Below, one piece after another: positions 35,257-44,095 of a DNA stretch of 64,000 nucleotides; within the stretch, counting starts at the first letter, position 1; every line of letters begins with the position of its first letter. The stretch comes from Pseudomaricurvus alcaniphilus. GTDB taxonomy: Bacteria; Pseudomonadota; Gammaproteobacteria; Pseudomonadales; Cellvibrionaceae. The notes under the pieces are model-generated. The model searched no databases. It was given only the letters and a program-made list of their open reading frames with translations, and had not been told where the DNA came from. Made by a program: the position numbers and the translations under genes. The DNA lies in the NCBI RefSeq assembly GCF_011440395.1, contig NZ_JAAOIX010000001.1, positions 62,001 through 126,000 on the forward strand. The letters run 5' to 3'.

Positions 35257-36845
35257 TGTCTCTCCTGCGCAGGGTACTGGCAGAAAAGGCGCTGCAGTTT
35301 TACCTGCTGGCCAGTGTCACGGTGCTGTTGCCATTGCTGGTGCTGCTGGTAATGGGCTTGCTGCACCTGTGGCAGCAGGGCTTGATGCTCTGGTTCGGGC
35401 TCGCTTCACTGCTTTTGGCACTGGCCACGGCGGCGCTGCACTGGCTGCTGGGGCGCGACGCTTCAACAGGGCCGGAGCGGCTGGATGGGGCGACCGACCA
35501 GCACCTGCCGGCCGTGCAGGACTGGTCCGAGTACGAAGTCCAGGTCTGGCAAAGCGCGCTAGCGAACATCAATGAACAGGAATTAACGCAGCTGCCCTGG
35601 GCAGACGTTCCCCGCGCCATGCTCAACCAGTTGACCTGGGTTGCGCGCACTTATCACCCAGGTAAAACTGACGCCGAATACGCCTTTACCGTGCCGGAAT
35701 TGATGCTGATGCTGGAAGTCTGCAGCCGCAAATACCGCGCCCAGGTACTGGCCAATGTACCTCTCTCGCGACAGGTCAAGGTGTCGGAGTTTATGGGTGT
35801 TAGCCGCGCCACCGATGCCACTTACAAGCTGTACAAAAAATACGCCCTGGTAATCGATGCTGCCCGCGCGCTGCTGACCGGCGGCGCCAGTGTGCCCAGC
35901 CGCCTGGCCTCGGCCCTGATGTCGGAAGTGGGCAGCGGCCTGTCGCTGCACATGCAGAAAAACATGAAACAATTGTTGTTCGAGCAAGTCTCCCAGGTGG
36001 CGATCGATTTGTACAGCGGCCGCTTGACCCTGGCCGAGACGGAGCTGGCGGCCTACCAGGCGTCACTGCAGCCAGTGGCCGAGCCGGTGACACGGCCACT
36101 GACGGTGATGGTGGTAGGGCAGGTGAACGCCGGCAAATCCTCCCTGGTCAACGCGCTGCGGGCGCAGAGCGTGGCGGAGGTGGATGTGCTGCCCTCCACC
36201 GCGGGTTTTCACCACTATCAAGTGGCCCTGACTGACGATCTGGACATTATTCTGGTGGACAGCCCGGGGCTGGATGGCAGCAAACCCGTCGCCCGGGCCT
36301 TGTTGCAGCAGGCCACCAGCGCGGACATGTTGCTGTGGCTGTGCCAGGCCAACCAGCCGGCCAAGGCGCTGGACAAGGCGCTAATGGTGGAGTGGGATCA
36401 GTATTTCCAGCAGCACTTGGGCCGGAAAAAGCCACCGCTACTGTTGCTCACCAGTCACAACGATCGCCTGCCTCCGCCCGGGAACTGGCAACCGCCTTAC
36501 GACCTGGGCCTTGACTCAGATAGCGACAACGTAAATAAAAGTACCAGGGATATAAGCGTCAGGGATAAAAAAGCCCGGACTATTGCCGCGGCCTGCAACT
36601 ACACCCGGGAAGCCCTGGGGCTGGACGATTCGGTTCCGGTGTTGCCCATCGCCCTCAAGCCCGATGCCGAACCCTACAACCTGGATACCCTGAGGGAGTT
36701 GTTGCTCGAGGTGAGTGATGAAGCCCGGGCGGCGCAACTCAATCGCGAGCGCTTCGATGCGGCCCAAAGCGTGCCGCTGGTAGCGACCTTTCTGGCCCAG
36801 GCCGCCGGCCTGGCCAGGTCCAGCGGCAAAATTATTTTTCGTTGA
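35256..36845 (+). CDS. Membrane-anchored dynamin/Era-like GTPase, second of a pair
   Basis: A 529-residue protein with two N-terminal membrane segments (about residues 12-35 and 40-65), a helical region (about 85-270), then a G domain with GQVNAGKSSLVNAL (P-loop, about 288-296) and DSPGLDG (G3, about 334). The usual NKxD motif appears as TSHND. ATG 35256 overlaps the upstream stop (TGATG), so I reject the longer frame from 34866. Together the two GTPases form a coupled pair at the membrane. Specific function not recognised. Confidence 0.84.
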   Translation: MSLLRRVLAEKALQFYLLASVTVLLPLLVLLVMGLLHLWQQGLMLWFGLASLLLALATAALHWLLGRDASTGPERLDGATDQHLPAVQDWSEYEVQVWQSALANINEQELTQLPWADVPRAMLNQLTWVARTYHPGKTDAEYAFTVPELMLMLEVCSRKYRAQVLANVPLSRQVKVSEFMGVSRATDATYKLYKKYALVIDAARALLTGGASVPSRLASALMSEVGSGLSLHMQKNMKQLLFEQVSQVAIDLYSGRLTLAETELAAYQASLQPVAEPVTRPLTVMVVGQVNAGKSSLVNALRAQSVAEVDVLPSTAGFHHYQVALTDDLDIILVDSPGLDGSKPVARALLQQATSADMLLWLCQANQPAKALDKALMVEWDQYFQQHLGRKKPPLLLLTSHNDRLPPPGNWQPPYDLGLDSDSDNVNKSTRDISVRDKKARTIAAACNYTREALGLDDSVPVLPIALKPDAEPYNLDTLRELLLEVSDEARAAQLNRERFDAAQSVPLVATFLAQAAGLARSSGKIIFR

Positions 36846-36950
36846 GCCGCGCTGTGTTTGTGACCCCTAAACAGGTTCGATTTGGACCGTGCATTTGTGA
36901 ATCGGGGAGGGGTATACTCGGCAGTAACTGCCAGTAATAAATAGGGAATA

Positions 36951-37490
36951 ATGATGCTCAGAACCAGGCTGTTGATACCTTCTCTCTTTAGTGCAGCTGC
37001 TTTTTTAGGCTGTACTGCAATGTCACCTCCCGGCGATGAAACGGCGCAAGCCGACCGGCAAAACCCGGTCGCCATCGCAACGGCCAGGGTTCAACCCGCA
37101 CCCGCTGCCAGCGCAGTCGCGGCTGAAAAGGTACCGAGCAACTCTTCAGTAGAGTCCAGCTGGATCCGGCCGGAAGTTGGCCAGCAAGAAGCCAGCCTTG
37201 GGGCTCGGGTCGAGAGCGTGGAATCAATGCCGGGCAGCGACACCGTGGCCGTGGGGATTTCCCTGCCACCCGGTGACGCTGATATCGAAGAGGTCACGGT
37301 GTACGGGCGCTCCACTGACCAAAAGGTAAAGCTAAAACCCATTACCCAGCCGGTAAAGTTTGAAGTCCTGAACTCACCGGATAAAAGTGGCATCGTAATC
37401 TACCTGCCGAAAATGGAAGACTTCGTTTTAAAGATAAATTACTACGAAAGCCAGCCCGACGTCGTGCCGGATTTAATCAGCGATCAATAA
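36951..37490 (+). CDS. Hypothetical lipoprotein
   Basis: A 179-residue protein with a lipoprotein signal (MMLRTRLLIPSLFSAAAF then LGC, a lipobox with Cys near residue 21). The middle is Ala/Pro/Ser-rich and low complexity; the C-terminal half (ADIEEVTVYGRSTDQKVKL ... GIVIYLPKMEDFVLKI) looks like a small beta domain. AGGGA lies four bases before ATG 36951 and seven before the in-frame ATG 36954. No family recognised. It is the first gene after the GTPase pair. Confidence 0.7.
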   Translation: MMLRTRLLIPSLFSAAAFLGCTAMSPPGDETAQADRQNPVAIATARVQPAPAASAVAAEKVPSNSSVESSWIRPEVGQQEASLGARVESVESMPGSDTVAVGISLPPGDADIEEVTVYGRSTDQKVKLKPITQPVKFEVLNSPDKSGIVIYLPKMEDFVLKINYYESQPDVVPDLISDQ

Positions 37491-37557
37491 CCTGCAAACG
37501 GCCCTGATCGAGCGCAAGGAAATGAACTCGATCAAGCATGGTTCCCGCAGTGCGCCC

Positions 37558-37932
37558 TCAGTCTTTTTGTACTGCTTTGACCAGGTCGCGCAACTCGTCC
37601 GGGCGGGGCAGGCCAGCCACTTCGATTTCCGGGTCGTCGCCGGCGGTAAAGACTGAAACGGTGCCGACCCCGAACAGGCGATTAGCAAAGCTCTGGTAAA
37701 CGTTGAAAGTGCGAATACTGTCTACGTCCAGCTCAGTACGATCTTTACTGAGCAGACCCTTTTCCAGGATCAGGTCATCGCCGATCAACTCCAGCTTGGT
37801 GGATTTACACTTCAGGTACCACACCAGCAGTATAACCATACCCACCAGCACCGGGATCAATACGATGGAGAGTATAAAGCTGAAGGGTTTGTTCTTGAAC
37901 ATGGCGGGGTGTTCGGAATATTTTGCTTGCAC
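37558..37932 (-). CDS. Small membrane PH-domain protein (bPH2-like)
   Basis: A 124-residue protein with one membrane segment (about residues 18-41) followed by a short bacterial PH domain: LELIGDDLILEKGLLSKDRTELDVDSIRTFNV, seen as KLELIGDDLILEKGLL then ELDVDSIRTFNVYQS, and a C-terminal helix. This is the YdbT/DUF304 pattern. It likely sits in the inner membrane; function unknown. Its upstream region carries 15-bp repeats. Confidence 0.75.
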   Translation of the reverse strand: MQAKYSEHPAMFKNKPFSFILSIVLIPVLVGMVILLVWYLKCKSTKLELIGDDLILEKGLLSKDRTELDVDSIRTFNVYQSFANRLFGVGTVSVFTAGDDPEIEVAGLPRPDELRDLVKAVQKD

Positions 37933-37947
37933 GCTGGATCCTTGGGC

Positions 37948-38031
37948 TTGTGGTTGTGACCGTTGTGGTTACGACAGTTGTGGTTGTGACAGTTGTGGTT
38001 GTAATAAAGGCTGCGGTTGTGGTCGCTGCTA
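37948..38031. repeat. 15-bp tandem repeat upstream of the PH-domain gene
   Basis: Four 15-base units starting TGTGGTTGTGACCGT, TGTGGTTACGACAGT, TGTGGTTGTGACAGT and TGTGGTTGTAATAAA, then a related Gly/Cys-coding stretch. In the plus frame they read CGCDR, CGYDS, CGCDS and CGCNK. They lie between the minus-strand PH gene and the plus-strand YajD gene. Confidence 0.85.
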
Positions 38032-38059
38032 ATGAAGGGTGCTAGCATACCCGAATTCA

Positions 38060-38461
38060 ATGGCAAAAACCCAGCAACCGAGTGTCCCTATGGCATCGAA
38101 AACTTCCGGACCCAGCAAGCTCGATCGCGTCCTGGCCGAGCAGCGGGCCTATATCGCCCAGCGGGAAAAAGGCTATCGCGAGAAGGCGTTAAAACTCTAC
38201 CCCTGGATCTGCGGCCGCTGCAGCCGGGAATTTACCCGCGCCAACCTGAGCGAGCTGACCGTGCACCACGTGGACCACAACCACGACAACAACCCGTCTG
38301 ACGGCAGCAACTGGGAGCTACTTTGCATTTACTGTCATGACGAGGAACACACCAAGTTCAGCAACCTGATTCGCTACGGTAGCACCACTGCCCGGGAGAA
38401 GGCCCCCGCCACCCACAACCCTTTCGCCGACCTGAAAGAGCGCATGAAGAAGGGCGAGTGA
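38060..38461 (+). CDS. yajD: YajD-family HNH nuclease
   Basis: A 133-residue HNH endonuclease-like protein. It has a zinc-ribbon ICGRCSREF, the LTVHHVDHNHDNNPSDGSNW HNH core and LLCIYCHDEEHTK. The length and pattern match YajD of E. coli, whose biological role is not settled. ATG 38060 is chosen; ATG 38090 is an alternative and would start at the conserved region more closely. No strong SD separates them. A nicking or structure-specific DNA activity is likely from the fold. Confidence 0.9.
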   Translation: MAKTQQPSVPMASKTSGPSKLDRVLAEQRAYIAQREKGYREKALKLYPWICGRCSREFTRANLSELTVHHVDHNHDNNPSDGSNWELLCIYCHDEEHTKFSNLIRYGSTTAREKAPATHNPFADLKERMKKGE

Positions 38462-38477
38462 CACCATTACCCCAATT

Positions 38478-38517
38478 CCCTGGAAATACCTATGGCCCCC
38501 TGGAAATACCTATGGCG
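38478..38517 (+). repeat. 20-bp duplication covering the yaeQ start region
   Basis: The segment CCCTGGAAATACCTATGGC occurs at 38478 and again 20 bp later, so two ATGs (38492 and 38512) sit in the same context. The first opens a 9-codon frame ending at 38521, overlapping the yaeQ start. Confidence 0.85.
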
Positions 38518-39054
38518 TTAAAGCCAACCATCTACAAACTGAAAATCAGCCTCTCCGATTTGAACCGGGAATACTACGACACCCTCAATCTCACCGTTGC
38601 CCGCCACCCCTCCGAGAGCCTGCCGCGAATGGCGGCCCGGGTGCTGGCTTACTGCCACAACGCCACAGATTTACTGACTTTTTGCCGGGGCCTGTCGGAG
38701 GCGGACGAGCCGGATATCTGGGCGCGGTCGCTGGACGATCAGTTGCTGCTGTGGATCGATGTAGGTGAGCCGGCCGTGGAGCGGATCAAGAAGGCCAGTC
38801 GCCGCGCCAGGCAAGTCAAAGTTTACAGCTTTAACAGCAAGTCCGGCGTCTGGTGGGAGCAGAACAAAGCCGGCTTTGCCGAGCTGCCGGTAGCCGTCTA
38901 TCGCTTTGACTGGGACCAGGTCAATAACCTGGCCGGGCTGTTTCAACGCACCATGGAGTTTTCCCTGATGCTGAGCGGCGATTCCGCCTTTGTCTCCACT
39001 GAGTCCGGCGAGTGCGAGGTCAGCGGGGAGCTATTGCAGGCCGCCAGCAATTGA
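38512..39054 (+). CDS. yaeQ: YaeQ-family protein
   Basis: A 180-residue YaeQ homologue starting MALKPTIYKLKISLSDLNR, the conserved beginning, with LTVARHPSESLPRMAARVLAY and DIWARSLDDQLLLWIDVGEP. YaeQ has a PD-(D/E)xK nuclease-like fold and no settled function; an early report linked it to suppression of RfaH loss. Start 38512 is fixed by the family N-terminus. It lies 50 bp after yajD. The start region is duplicated (see repeat). Confidence 0.92.
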   Translation: MALKPTIYKLKISLSDLNREYYDTLNLTVARHPSESLPRMAARVLAYCHNATDLLTFCRGLSEADEPDIWARSLDDQLLLWIDVGEPAVERIKKASRRARQVKVYSFNSKSGVWWEQNKAGFAELPVAVYRFDWDQVNNLAGLFQRTMEFSLMLSGDSAFVSTESGECEVSGELLQAASN

Positions 39055-39141
39055 ACCAATGCTGTCCCCTAAGCCCTCGATTTACAGCGCAGGTACAGCA
39101 GTGCTAAGGTCTGCGCTTTAAACCCAATCGCGAGTGCAGCC

Positions 39142-39642
39142 ATGACCAACCCCGTTTCAGAGCGCTTTTCCACCCCGGATTTGTGTGACCAATTCCCCGA
39201 CCAGGTACAAGTTCTGGAGCCAATGCTCGGCAACTTTGGCGGCCGGGACAGCTTTGGCGGCGAGATAGTGACCATTAAATGCCACGAGGATAACTCGCTG
39301 GTCAAGGAGAATGCCGCCCGCCCGGGGGCCGGCAAGGTAATGGTGGTCGACGGTGGCGGCTCCCTGCGGCGGGCGCTGCTGGGTGACATGATCGCCGAGA
39401 CCGCCGTGCAAAATGGCTGGCAAGGGTTGATCATTTACGGCTGTGTGCGCGACGTGGACGCCCTGATGGAGCTGGACCTCGGCGTGCAGGCGCTGGCCAG
39501 CATTCCCTTGAAAACCGAGAAGCGGGGCATTGGCGACCTCAACGTACCTGTGACTTTCGGCGGGGTGACATTTACCCCCGGCCATTATGTGTACGCGGAC
39601 AACAACGGCGTCATTGTTGCCGCCAGCCCCTTGAGTAACTGA
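39142..39642 (+). CDS. rraA: RraA-like protein
   Basis: A 166-residue RraA-family protein. [39 protein letters not shown] and [24 protein letters not shown] (seen as [13 protein letters not shown] then [11 protein letters not shown]) match the family, which in E. coli binds RNase E and inhibits it. A second function in the same family is 4-hydroxy-4-methyl-2-oxoglutarate aldolase; the R-D and G-x3-D ligand positions look preserved, so enzyme activity is possible. The short length favours the RraA type. Confidence 0.9.
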   Translation: MTNPVSERFSTPDLCDQFPDQVQVLEPMLGNFGGRDSFGGEIVTIKCHEDNSLVKENAARPGAGKVMVVDGGGSLRRALLGDMIAETAVQNGWQGLIIYGCVRDVDALMELDLGVQALASIPLKTEKRGIGDLNVPVTFGGVTFTPGHYVYADNNGVIVAASPLSN

Positions 39643-39655
39643 AGGCCAGGCCTCT

Positions 39656-40333
39656 ATGCCCAATTTATACGCGGTAACCATTGAGTCGATCAAAGAAGTC
39701 CACAGCCTGCCTGGCAGCTGGGAAAACGACGCCCTGCGCGAGCTGCTGGCGCTGGCCGAGGTGGACGACCTGGGTGATATTGCCGACGCAGACCTGCTGG
39801 ATATGGTGCTGATGGTATTGCAGGACCTCGGCAACCAGAAGGCCGGTGAGCTGGTATTGGAAGCAGTATTTGGCGACGCCATGCGCCCGGGGGTCAGGCA
39901 GAACCTGGTGGCGGATTTGCAGGAGGACGAGCCCTGGACCGATTTCGCCGAGGTCAGCCAACAGCGCGGCATTTTTGTCGCCGTTTGCCTGCTGCAACAA
40001 GCATTTCCCCGTCGCTACGGCACGCCGGATGCGCTGCAGGTGATCGTCAAGGTAACGGCACAATCCAGCGCTGGTGCGCCCCCCATGCAAGCTCCCCAAG
40101 CCGACTGGTTAATCCGCTTGCTGGCCTGTGGCATGAGTGAGCACAATATTGTCCACCGACTCTATGCCGACGAATTAAAGGCAGGCAAGTTCAAGGAGGC
40201 CGATGGCCTGATCTGGGACTGCCAGGCTGTCGACGGCGACAATGACAACAGCCGCACCTTCGACTTGATCGCAGCGGCGCAGCTGTTCAATTCACTCAGC
40301 CCAGGCCAGGCGTTCAAGGCGTCGGTGATTTAG
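39656..40333 (+). CDS. Hypothetical acidic protein
   Basis: A 225-residue protein of mostly helical, acidic character (many Asp/Glu/Leu, for example EVDDLGDIADADLLDMVLMV). No signal peptide, membrane segment or catalytic motif is seen. It lies 13 bp after rraA and is probably co-transcribed. Not recognised; soluble cytoplasmic protein. Confidence 0.7.
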   Translation: MPNLYAVTIESIKEVHSLPGSWENDALRELLALAEVDDLGDIADADLLDMVLMVLQDLGNQKAGELVLEAVFGDAMRPGVRQNLVADLQEDEPWTDFAEVSQQRGIFVAVCLLQQAFPRRYGTPDALQVIVKVTAQSSAGAPPMQAPQADWLIRLLACGMSEHNIVHRLYADELKAGKFKEADGLIWDCQAVDGDNDNSRTFDLIAAAQLFNSLSPGQAFKASVI

Positions 40334-40393
40334 GTCTGTGATTTAGAGGCGGCCGCCGAACACCCTGCTTGAACAGGGCGCCAGCGGCACAGC

Positions 40394-41875
40394 TTATACC
40401 GCAGCCGCGGCAATGGTCTCCCGGTACTGTTGCTCCAGGTTGCCAATGCGAGCGTTGAAGTCCTCGCGGCTGCAGTTGTGCAGTTGGGTCGGCGGCAGCA
40501 CTGTGACCTTCACCGTGGTCGGGTTGACGCAAATCTTGCCGCGCGGCAGGGCATCACCACTGTTGTGCAGGATAACCGGCACTACCGGCACCTCGGTCTG
40601 TCGCGCCAGCACAAAAGCGCCGTGTTTGAACGGAGCCACCTGCTGGGACATGGAACGGGTGCCTTCCGGTGCAATGGCGACCGAGCGACCGGCGCGAATG
40701 ACTTCCGCGGCTGACTTCAATTGTGAGCGAGCGGCACGGGCGTCTTCGCGGTCGACGAATATTGCACCATTGGCGCGCATAATCGATCCCAGCACCGGTG
40801 TATTGGCCAATTCCTTTTTGCAGAAGGCGGTGATGTCGTGACGCAGCAGGCGCGCCAGGATGACCGCATCGAGATAGCTCTGGTGGTTGAAGATAAATAC
40901 CGCCGGGCGGGCCGCCTCCAGGAATTCCTGGCCTTCTATCTCCAGGTCCATGCCCGCGTAGAGGGTGCCGATATCACCCAGCATTGAGGTCATGCGGTTG
41001 CGAGCCTCCTGCGGAGAGAGAGTCAGGGCGTAGGTCGCGGCGCCGGCCAGCGCGGAGCCGACCAGGCCCTGGCACAGCATGCCGGTGCGCACGGCGCCGG
41101 CGATACTGGCGGCGCGCCGGCTCTTGAACGACAGCGCCGGCCAGGCGCGCTTGCGGGCAATCTTGGCCAGGGCAGGCTGGGGGTTAACCGCCACCGGTCG
41201 GCCGACGATATTGAGCAGCGGCAGGTCATCGGTACTGTCGGTATAGAACCAGGCGTCTTGCAGCGAGCAATTGAAGTGCTTGGCCGCCTGACGCCCGGCC
41301 TCAGCCTTGCCTTCACCAAAGCAGGGCTTGCCGAGCAAACGCCCGGTCAGCTTGCCATCACTGGATTCCAGCTCCGAACAATAGAGATCGTCGAAGCCCA
41401 GGTACTCAGCAATGGGTTCGGCCTGATAGCGAGTCGCCGAAGTGACCATAACCAGGCGATGGCCCAGGCGGCGGTGTGCGGCCACCAGTTCTGCGGCCTC
41501 ACGGTAAATTGAGCTCTGCAGGTATTTGGTGAACACCTCGCGGGACATACGGGTGGTCGCTTCACAATCCGCGCCGGTGAGCTCTTCAGCGACCTGGGCC
41601 AGCATTTCAGTGAAATCGATGCGATGGGTACCGTATTCGAGCATTTTGCGAATATTCTTCAACACCATCCGGCTGTTGGGGCGGCCGCGACGGGCGATCT
41701 CAAAGACGAAAGCATGGAAGGTATAGCCCGCCACCAGGGTGCGATCCAGGTCAAACATAGCCAGCCGGTTGCCACCAGGGCCTTGCTTTGACGCTTGGTC
41801 TGACGCAGAGCCTTGTTCCAGCAACGCCTGGCGATAGGCGCGAAAATCCAGATCGGAAGAACTGTTCTTGGGCAT
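40394..41875 (-). CDS. HAD-IB phosphatase / 1-acylglycerol-3-phosphate acyltransferase fusion
   Basis: A 493-residue bifunctional protein. The N-terminal HAD-IB domain carries FDLDRTLVAG (about residues 41-50), VMVTSATRYQ and YTDSTDDLPLL, as in SerB-like phosphatases. The C-terminal PlsC-type domain has NHQSYLDA (NHx4D-type motif I), FVDREDARAA and APEGTRS. Such fusions act in phospholipid synthesis, making phosphatidic acid from lysophosphatidate, with the HAD part perhaps removing phosphate. CAGGAG precedes ATG 41875. It is convergent with the hypothetical gene after rraA. Confidence 0.92.
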   Translation of the reverse strand: MPKNSSSDLDFRAYRQALLEQGSASDQASKQGPGGNRLAMFDLDRTLVAGYTFHAFVFEIARRGRPNSRMVLKNIRKMLEYGTHRIDFTEMLAQVAEELTGADCEATTRMSREVFTKYLQSSIYREAAELVAAHRRLGHRLVMVTSATRYQAEPIAEYLGFDDLYCSELESSDGKLTGRLLGKPCFGEGKAEAGRQAAKHFNCSLQDAWFYTDSTDDLPLLNIVGRPVAVNPQPALAKIARKRAWPALSFKSRRAASIAGAVRTGMLCQGLVGSALAGAATYALTLSPQEARNRMTSMLGDIGTLYAGMDLEIEGQEFLEAARPAVFIFNHQSYLDAVILARLLRHDITAFCKKELANTPVLGSIMRANGAIFVDREDARAARSQLKSAAEVIRAGRSVAIAPEGTRSMSQQVAPFKHGAFVLARQTEVPVVPVILHNSGDALPRGKICVNPTTVKVTVLPPTQLHNCSREDFNARIGNLEQQYRETIAAAAV

Positions 41876-42276
41876 GGGAAACTCCTGTGGGGTTACCCTC
41901 CATTAGGGTACTGATTAATTGTTTCGAGCTGCTTGACTTACATGGCAAGCACTGCAAGCCACGTGCCAAACACAAGACTGGGTGTAGCGCAGTGTTTTCA
42001 AGACGTTAGACAGGTAGCGTGGTAACCACGCCTCGTCGCCTGCACCAGTTTGGTGCCACAAAGTTTAATAATGGTGTGTTACTGGAATATGACGAACTCA
42101 AACCAGTTATGTGGGGGCGACACGTGCAACGACCAGGGCCGAGGCTCGGGCGCGGATTCTACTGGAGATACTGCACTGGCAGCAATAGGCTATTAGTCTA
42201 ATTTTTATGTTACTTGCTGGCTTGGCAGCAGCGCTGGCATGACGCCAGCGAGCGGCGCCGGACGGGGAGGGTGAAC
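41876..42276. other. Intergenic region between two minus-strand genes
   Basis: About 401 bp upstream of the HAD-acyltransferase fusion. It must carry that gene's promoter. A small hairpin (CGCTGGC / GCCAGCG, near 42232-42250) follows the outer-membrane gene stop. Nothing else is seen. Confidence 0.4.
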
Positions 42277-43728
42277 CTATTTTTTCTTCTTAGGCAACTG
42301 CTCAACCGCAATTTCAAGTCTCACACTAAAGATCAGCACCCCCTCCCGGTCATCCTCGGGCAATTCGCGCTTCCAGGCGTAGGCGGGCTCCAGTTCGTAA
42401 AACAGCCAGGGGCGATAGAAGTTTTTGCGGTAGCGCACGCCGAGCCCGTAAGAGGTGGTCAAATAGCTCGGCCGGGTGTCACCGTTGACCCAGGTAAAAT
42501 AGGACATGGCGGACTTTTCATTGCGTCGCTGGCCCAGCAGGAATCGGGACGACCATTCAACGCCGTCGCTTTTTTCGTAAAAGCGGGCATTGTTCGACCA
42601 GCGAAACAAATAGTTCTCGCCCAATAGATGGTCATACTCATAGCGCGAGCGGCTGCCGAAGCCTTCGCCGTCGATAAAATACAGCGTTTGTACAAAACGC
42701 TGGGTAATGTGCTCGCCCCAGGGGATTTCGTAGCGGTAGCGGGCGCTGGCTCGCAGCTTCAGGGAAGAGCGCAACCCGAGCCGGTAGTCGAGCCGGGCGC
42801 GGCCTTTTTCCTTGGCCTTGTACTGCAAGGCCAGGCGGGTGGTTTCGGTCTCACCGGCCACGCGATTGACATTCTCGTCGGTGGCGGAAATCTCACCTTC
42901 CTCATCGGTAAAAATCAAACTCAACCGTTCGTTGATTCTGGGCAAGTGCACCTTGCCGCGCAGGCGCACTGCGTTGTCGCGCCCCTGGCCTTCCTCCCAT
43001 TCGCTCTCAAAGGTCAGTCGCAACGAGGAATAAGCCGATTCGATATCGTCCCGGGGGGAGCCAAAGAAGTGGTCGATCCAGTTGGCCAGTTCGTGGGCCG
43101 AATTGGCGACGTAGGAGTGGGTGTCGTCGACCCAGCTTTGGTCATCGGTCTGGTCAGCGGAGCCGGCTGGCCCAGCGCTGTCCGCTCCTGTTCCGTCCGC
43201 TCCTGCATGATTTGCCCCGGTTATGTCCGAGGCCTCGGGCAGGGTGACCTGATCGTCGTAGGCTAGTGCAGGGTAAGCTGAACTAGGGCTTGAATAGTCC
43301 AGGCTTGAATAGTCCAGATTAGAGTGGCCCTGGTTCTGGTAGGCTGTGCTTTTATTAGCTGAGCTTTCGTATTCGGGGCTTATGTATTCGGGGCTTATGT
43401 ATTCTGGGCTTATGTAATGGGGAGCCGGTAAAGCTGCACTGGCAGAACCCGAATCAATAGTGCCCGAAGCGGGATAGGTTGGCGCCGCTGCAATACTGTT
43501 CGCAGAAATACTGTTCGCAGAAATACCGTTCGCAGAAATACCGTTCGCAGAAATACCGTTCGCAGAAATGCCGGTCGCAGAGATTGCGGCTGGTTTGCTT
43601 TGCGCCAGCACTCGGCTGGTAAAATCTTGACTGGTAAATACCGGGTCGGAGATTACCTGGCCAGCAAAGACCGGGCTTGTCAGTAACCAGACCACCGCAC
43701 TTAACTGGAGAGTGCTTTTTCTTTTCAT
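42277..43728 (-). CDS. Outer-membrane beta-barrel-like protein with repeat-rich N-terminus
   Basis: A 483-residue exported protein with a signal peptide (MKRKSTLQLSAVVWLLTSPV ending FAG). Residues about 45-180 are low complexity and contain several different five-residue tandem repeats: GISAN (about six), ISPEY (three), LDYSS (two) and Gly/Ala/Asp runs. From about 210 onward the sequence shows alternating aromatic/polar beta strands (ALQYKAKEKGRARLDYRLGL, RFYEKSDGVEWSSRFLL) typical of a porin-like barrel. It ends in a Lys-rich tail, unlike the usual aromatic terminus. Function unrecognised. Confidence 0.75.
   Translation of the reverse strand: MKRKSTLQLSAVVWLLTSPVFAGQVISDPVFTSQDFTSRVLAQSKPAAISATGISANGISANGISANGISANSISANSIAAAPTYPASGTIDSGSASAALPAPHYISPEYISPEYISPEYESSANKSTAYQNQGHSNLDYSSLDYSSPSSAYPALAYDDQVTLPEASDITGANHAGADGTGADSAGPAGSADQTDDQSWVDDTHSYVANSAHELANWIDHFFGSPRDDIESAYSSLRLTFESEWEEGQGRDNAVRLRGKVHLPRINERLSLIFTDEEGEISATDENVNRVAGETETTRLALQYKAKEKGRARLDYRLGLRSSLKLRASARYRYEIPWGEHITQRFVQTLYFIDGEGFGSRSRYEYDHLLGENYLFRWSNNARFYEKSDGVEWSSRFLLGQRRNEKSAMSYFTWVNGDTRPSYLTTSYGLGVRYRKNFYRPWLFYELEPAYAWKRELPEDDREGVLIFSVRLEIAVEQLPKKKK
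43491..43580 (-). repeat. 15-bp tandem repeat encoding GISAN
   Basis: About six 15-base units of the type GTTCGCAGAAATACC (plus-strand view) encode the repeated pentapeptide GISAN/SISAN in the N-terminal region of the outer-membrane protein. Downstream in the same gene ISPEY repeats lie near 43371-43415 and LDYSS repeats near 43290-43320. Confidence 0.85.
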
Positions 43729-44095
43729 AGCTTCATTGTAGATTGAATGCCCTGGGATGTGCCACCTGCAAAAACCACAATCGCCAGGACTGTTAACTGG
43801 TACCCGTCCGATCTCTTCATCCCCCAGATGAACCTGTCACCACTGGCAAGTCGATCAGTACGGGTTGTCTGTGAGGATAACGCCGAAACGCCTCTAGAAA
43901 CCAGCGCTAAATGTGACTATATTGGTTAGGGTAAGTACAACTCGCCAAAAGCCTGAAACAATGCTCGACAGGCGTCGGTACTTGCCGGCGGCAGTTGACT
44001 ACCCGGCCTGACATCCATACTCGCCGGACTGGCATCAGAAGTTGACGAGCAGGGCTGCAGCGAACCCGCGCAGCTTAATCGGAGGCGTGCAAAAC
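43729..44095. other. Divergent promoter region
   Basis: 367 bp between the minus-strand outer-membrane gene and the plus-strand membrane/metalloprotease operon, expected to hold both promoters. No operator or RNA structure was recognised. Confidence 0.4.

Noticed and set aside
37703-37899. Long version of the Cys-rich plus-strand ORF
   Set aside because: It is antisense to the PH-domain gene; only the repeat-derived end is worth noting.
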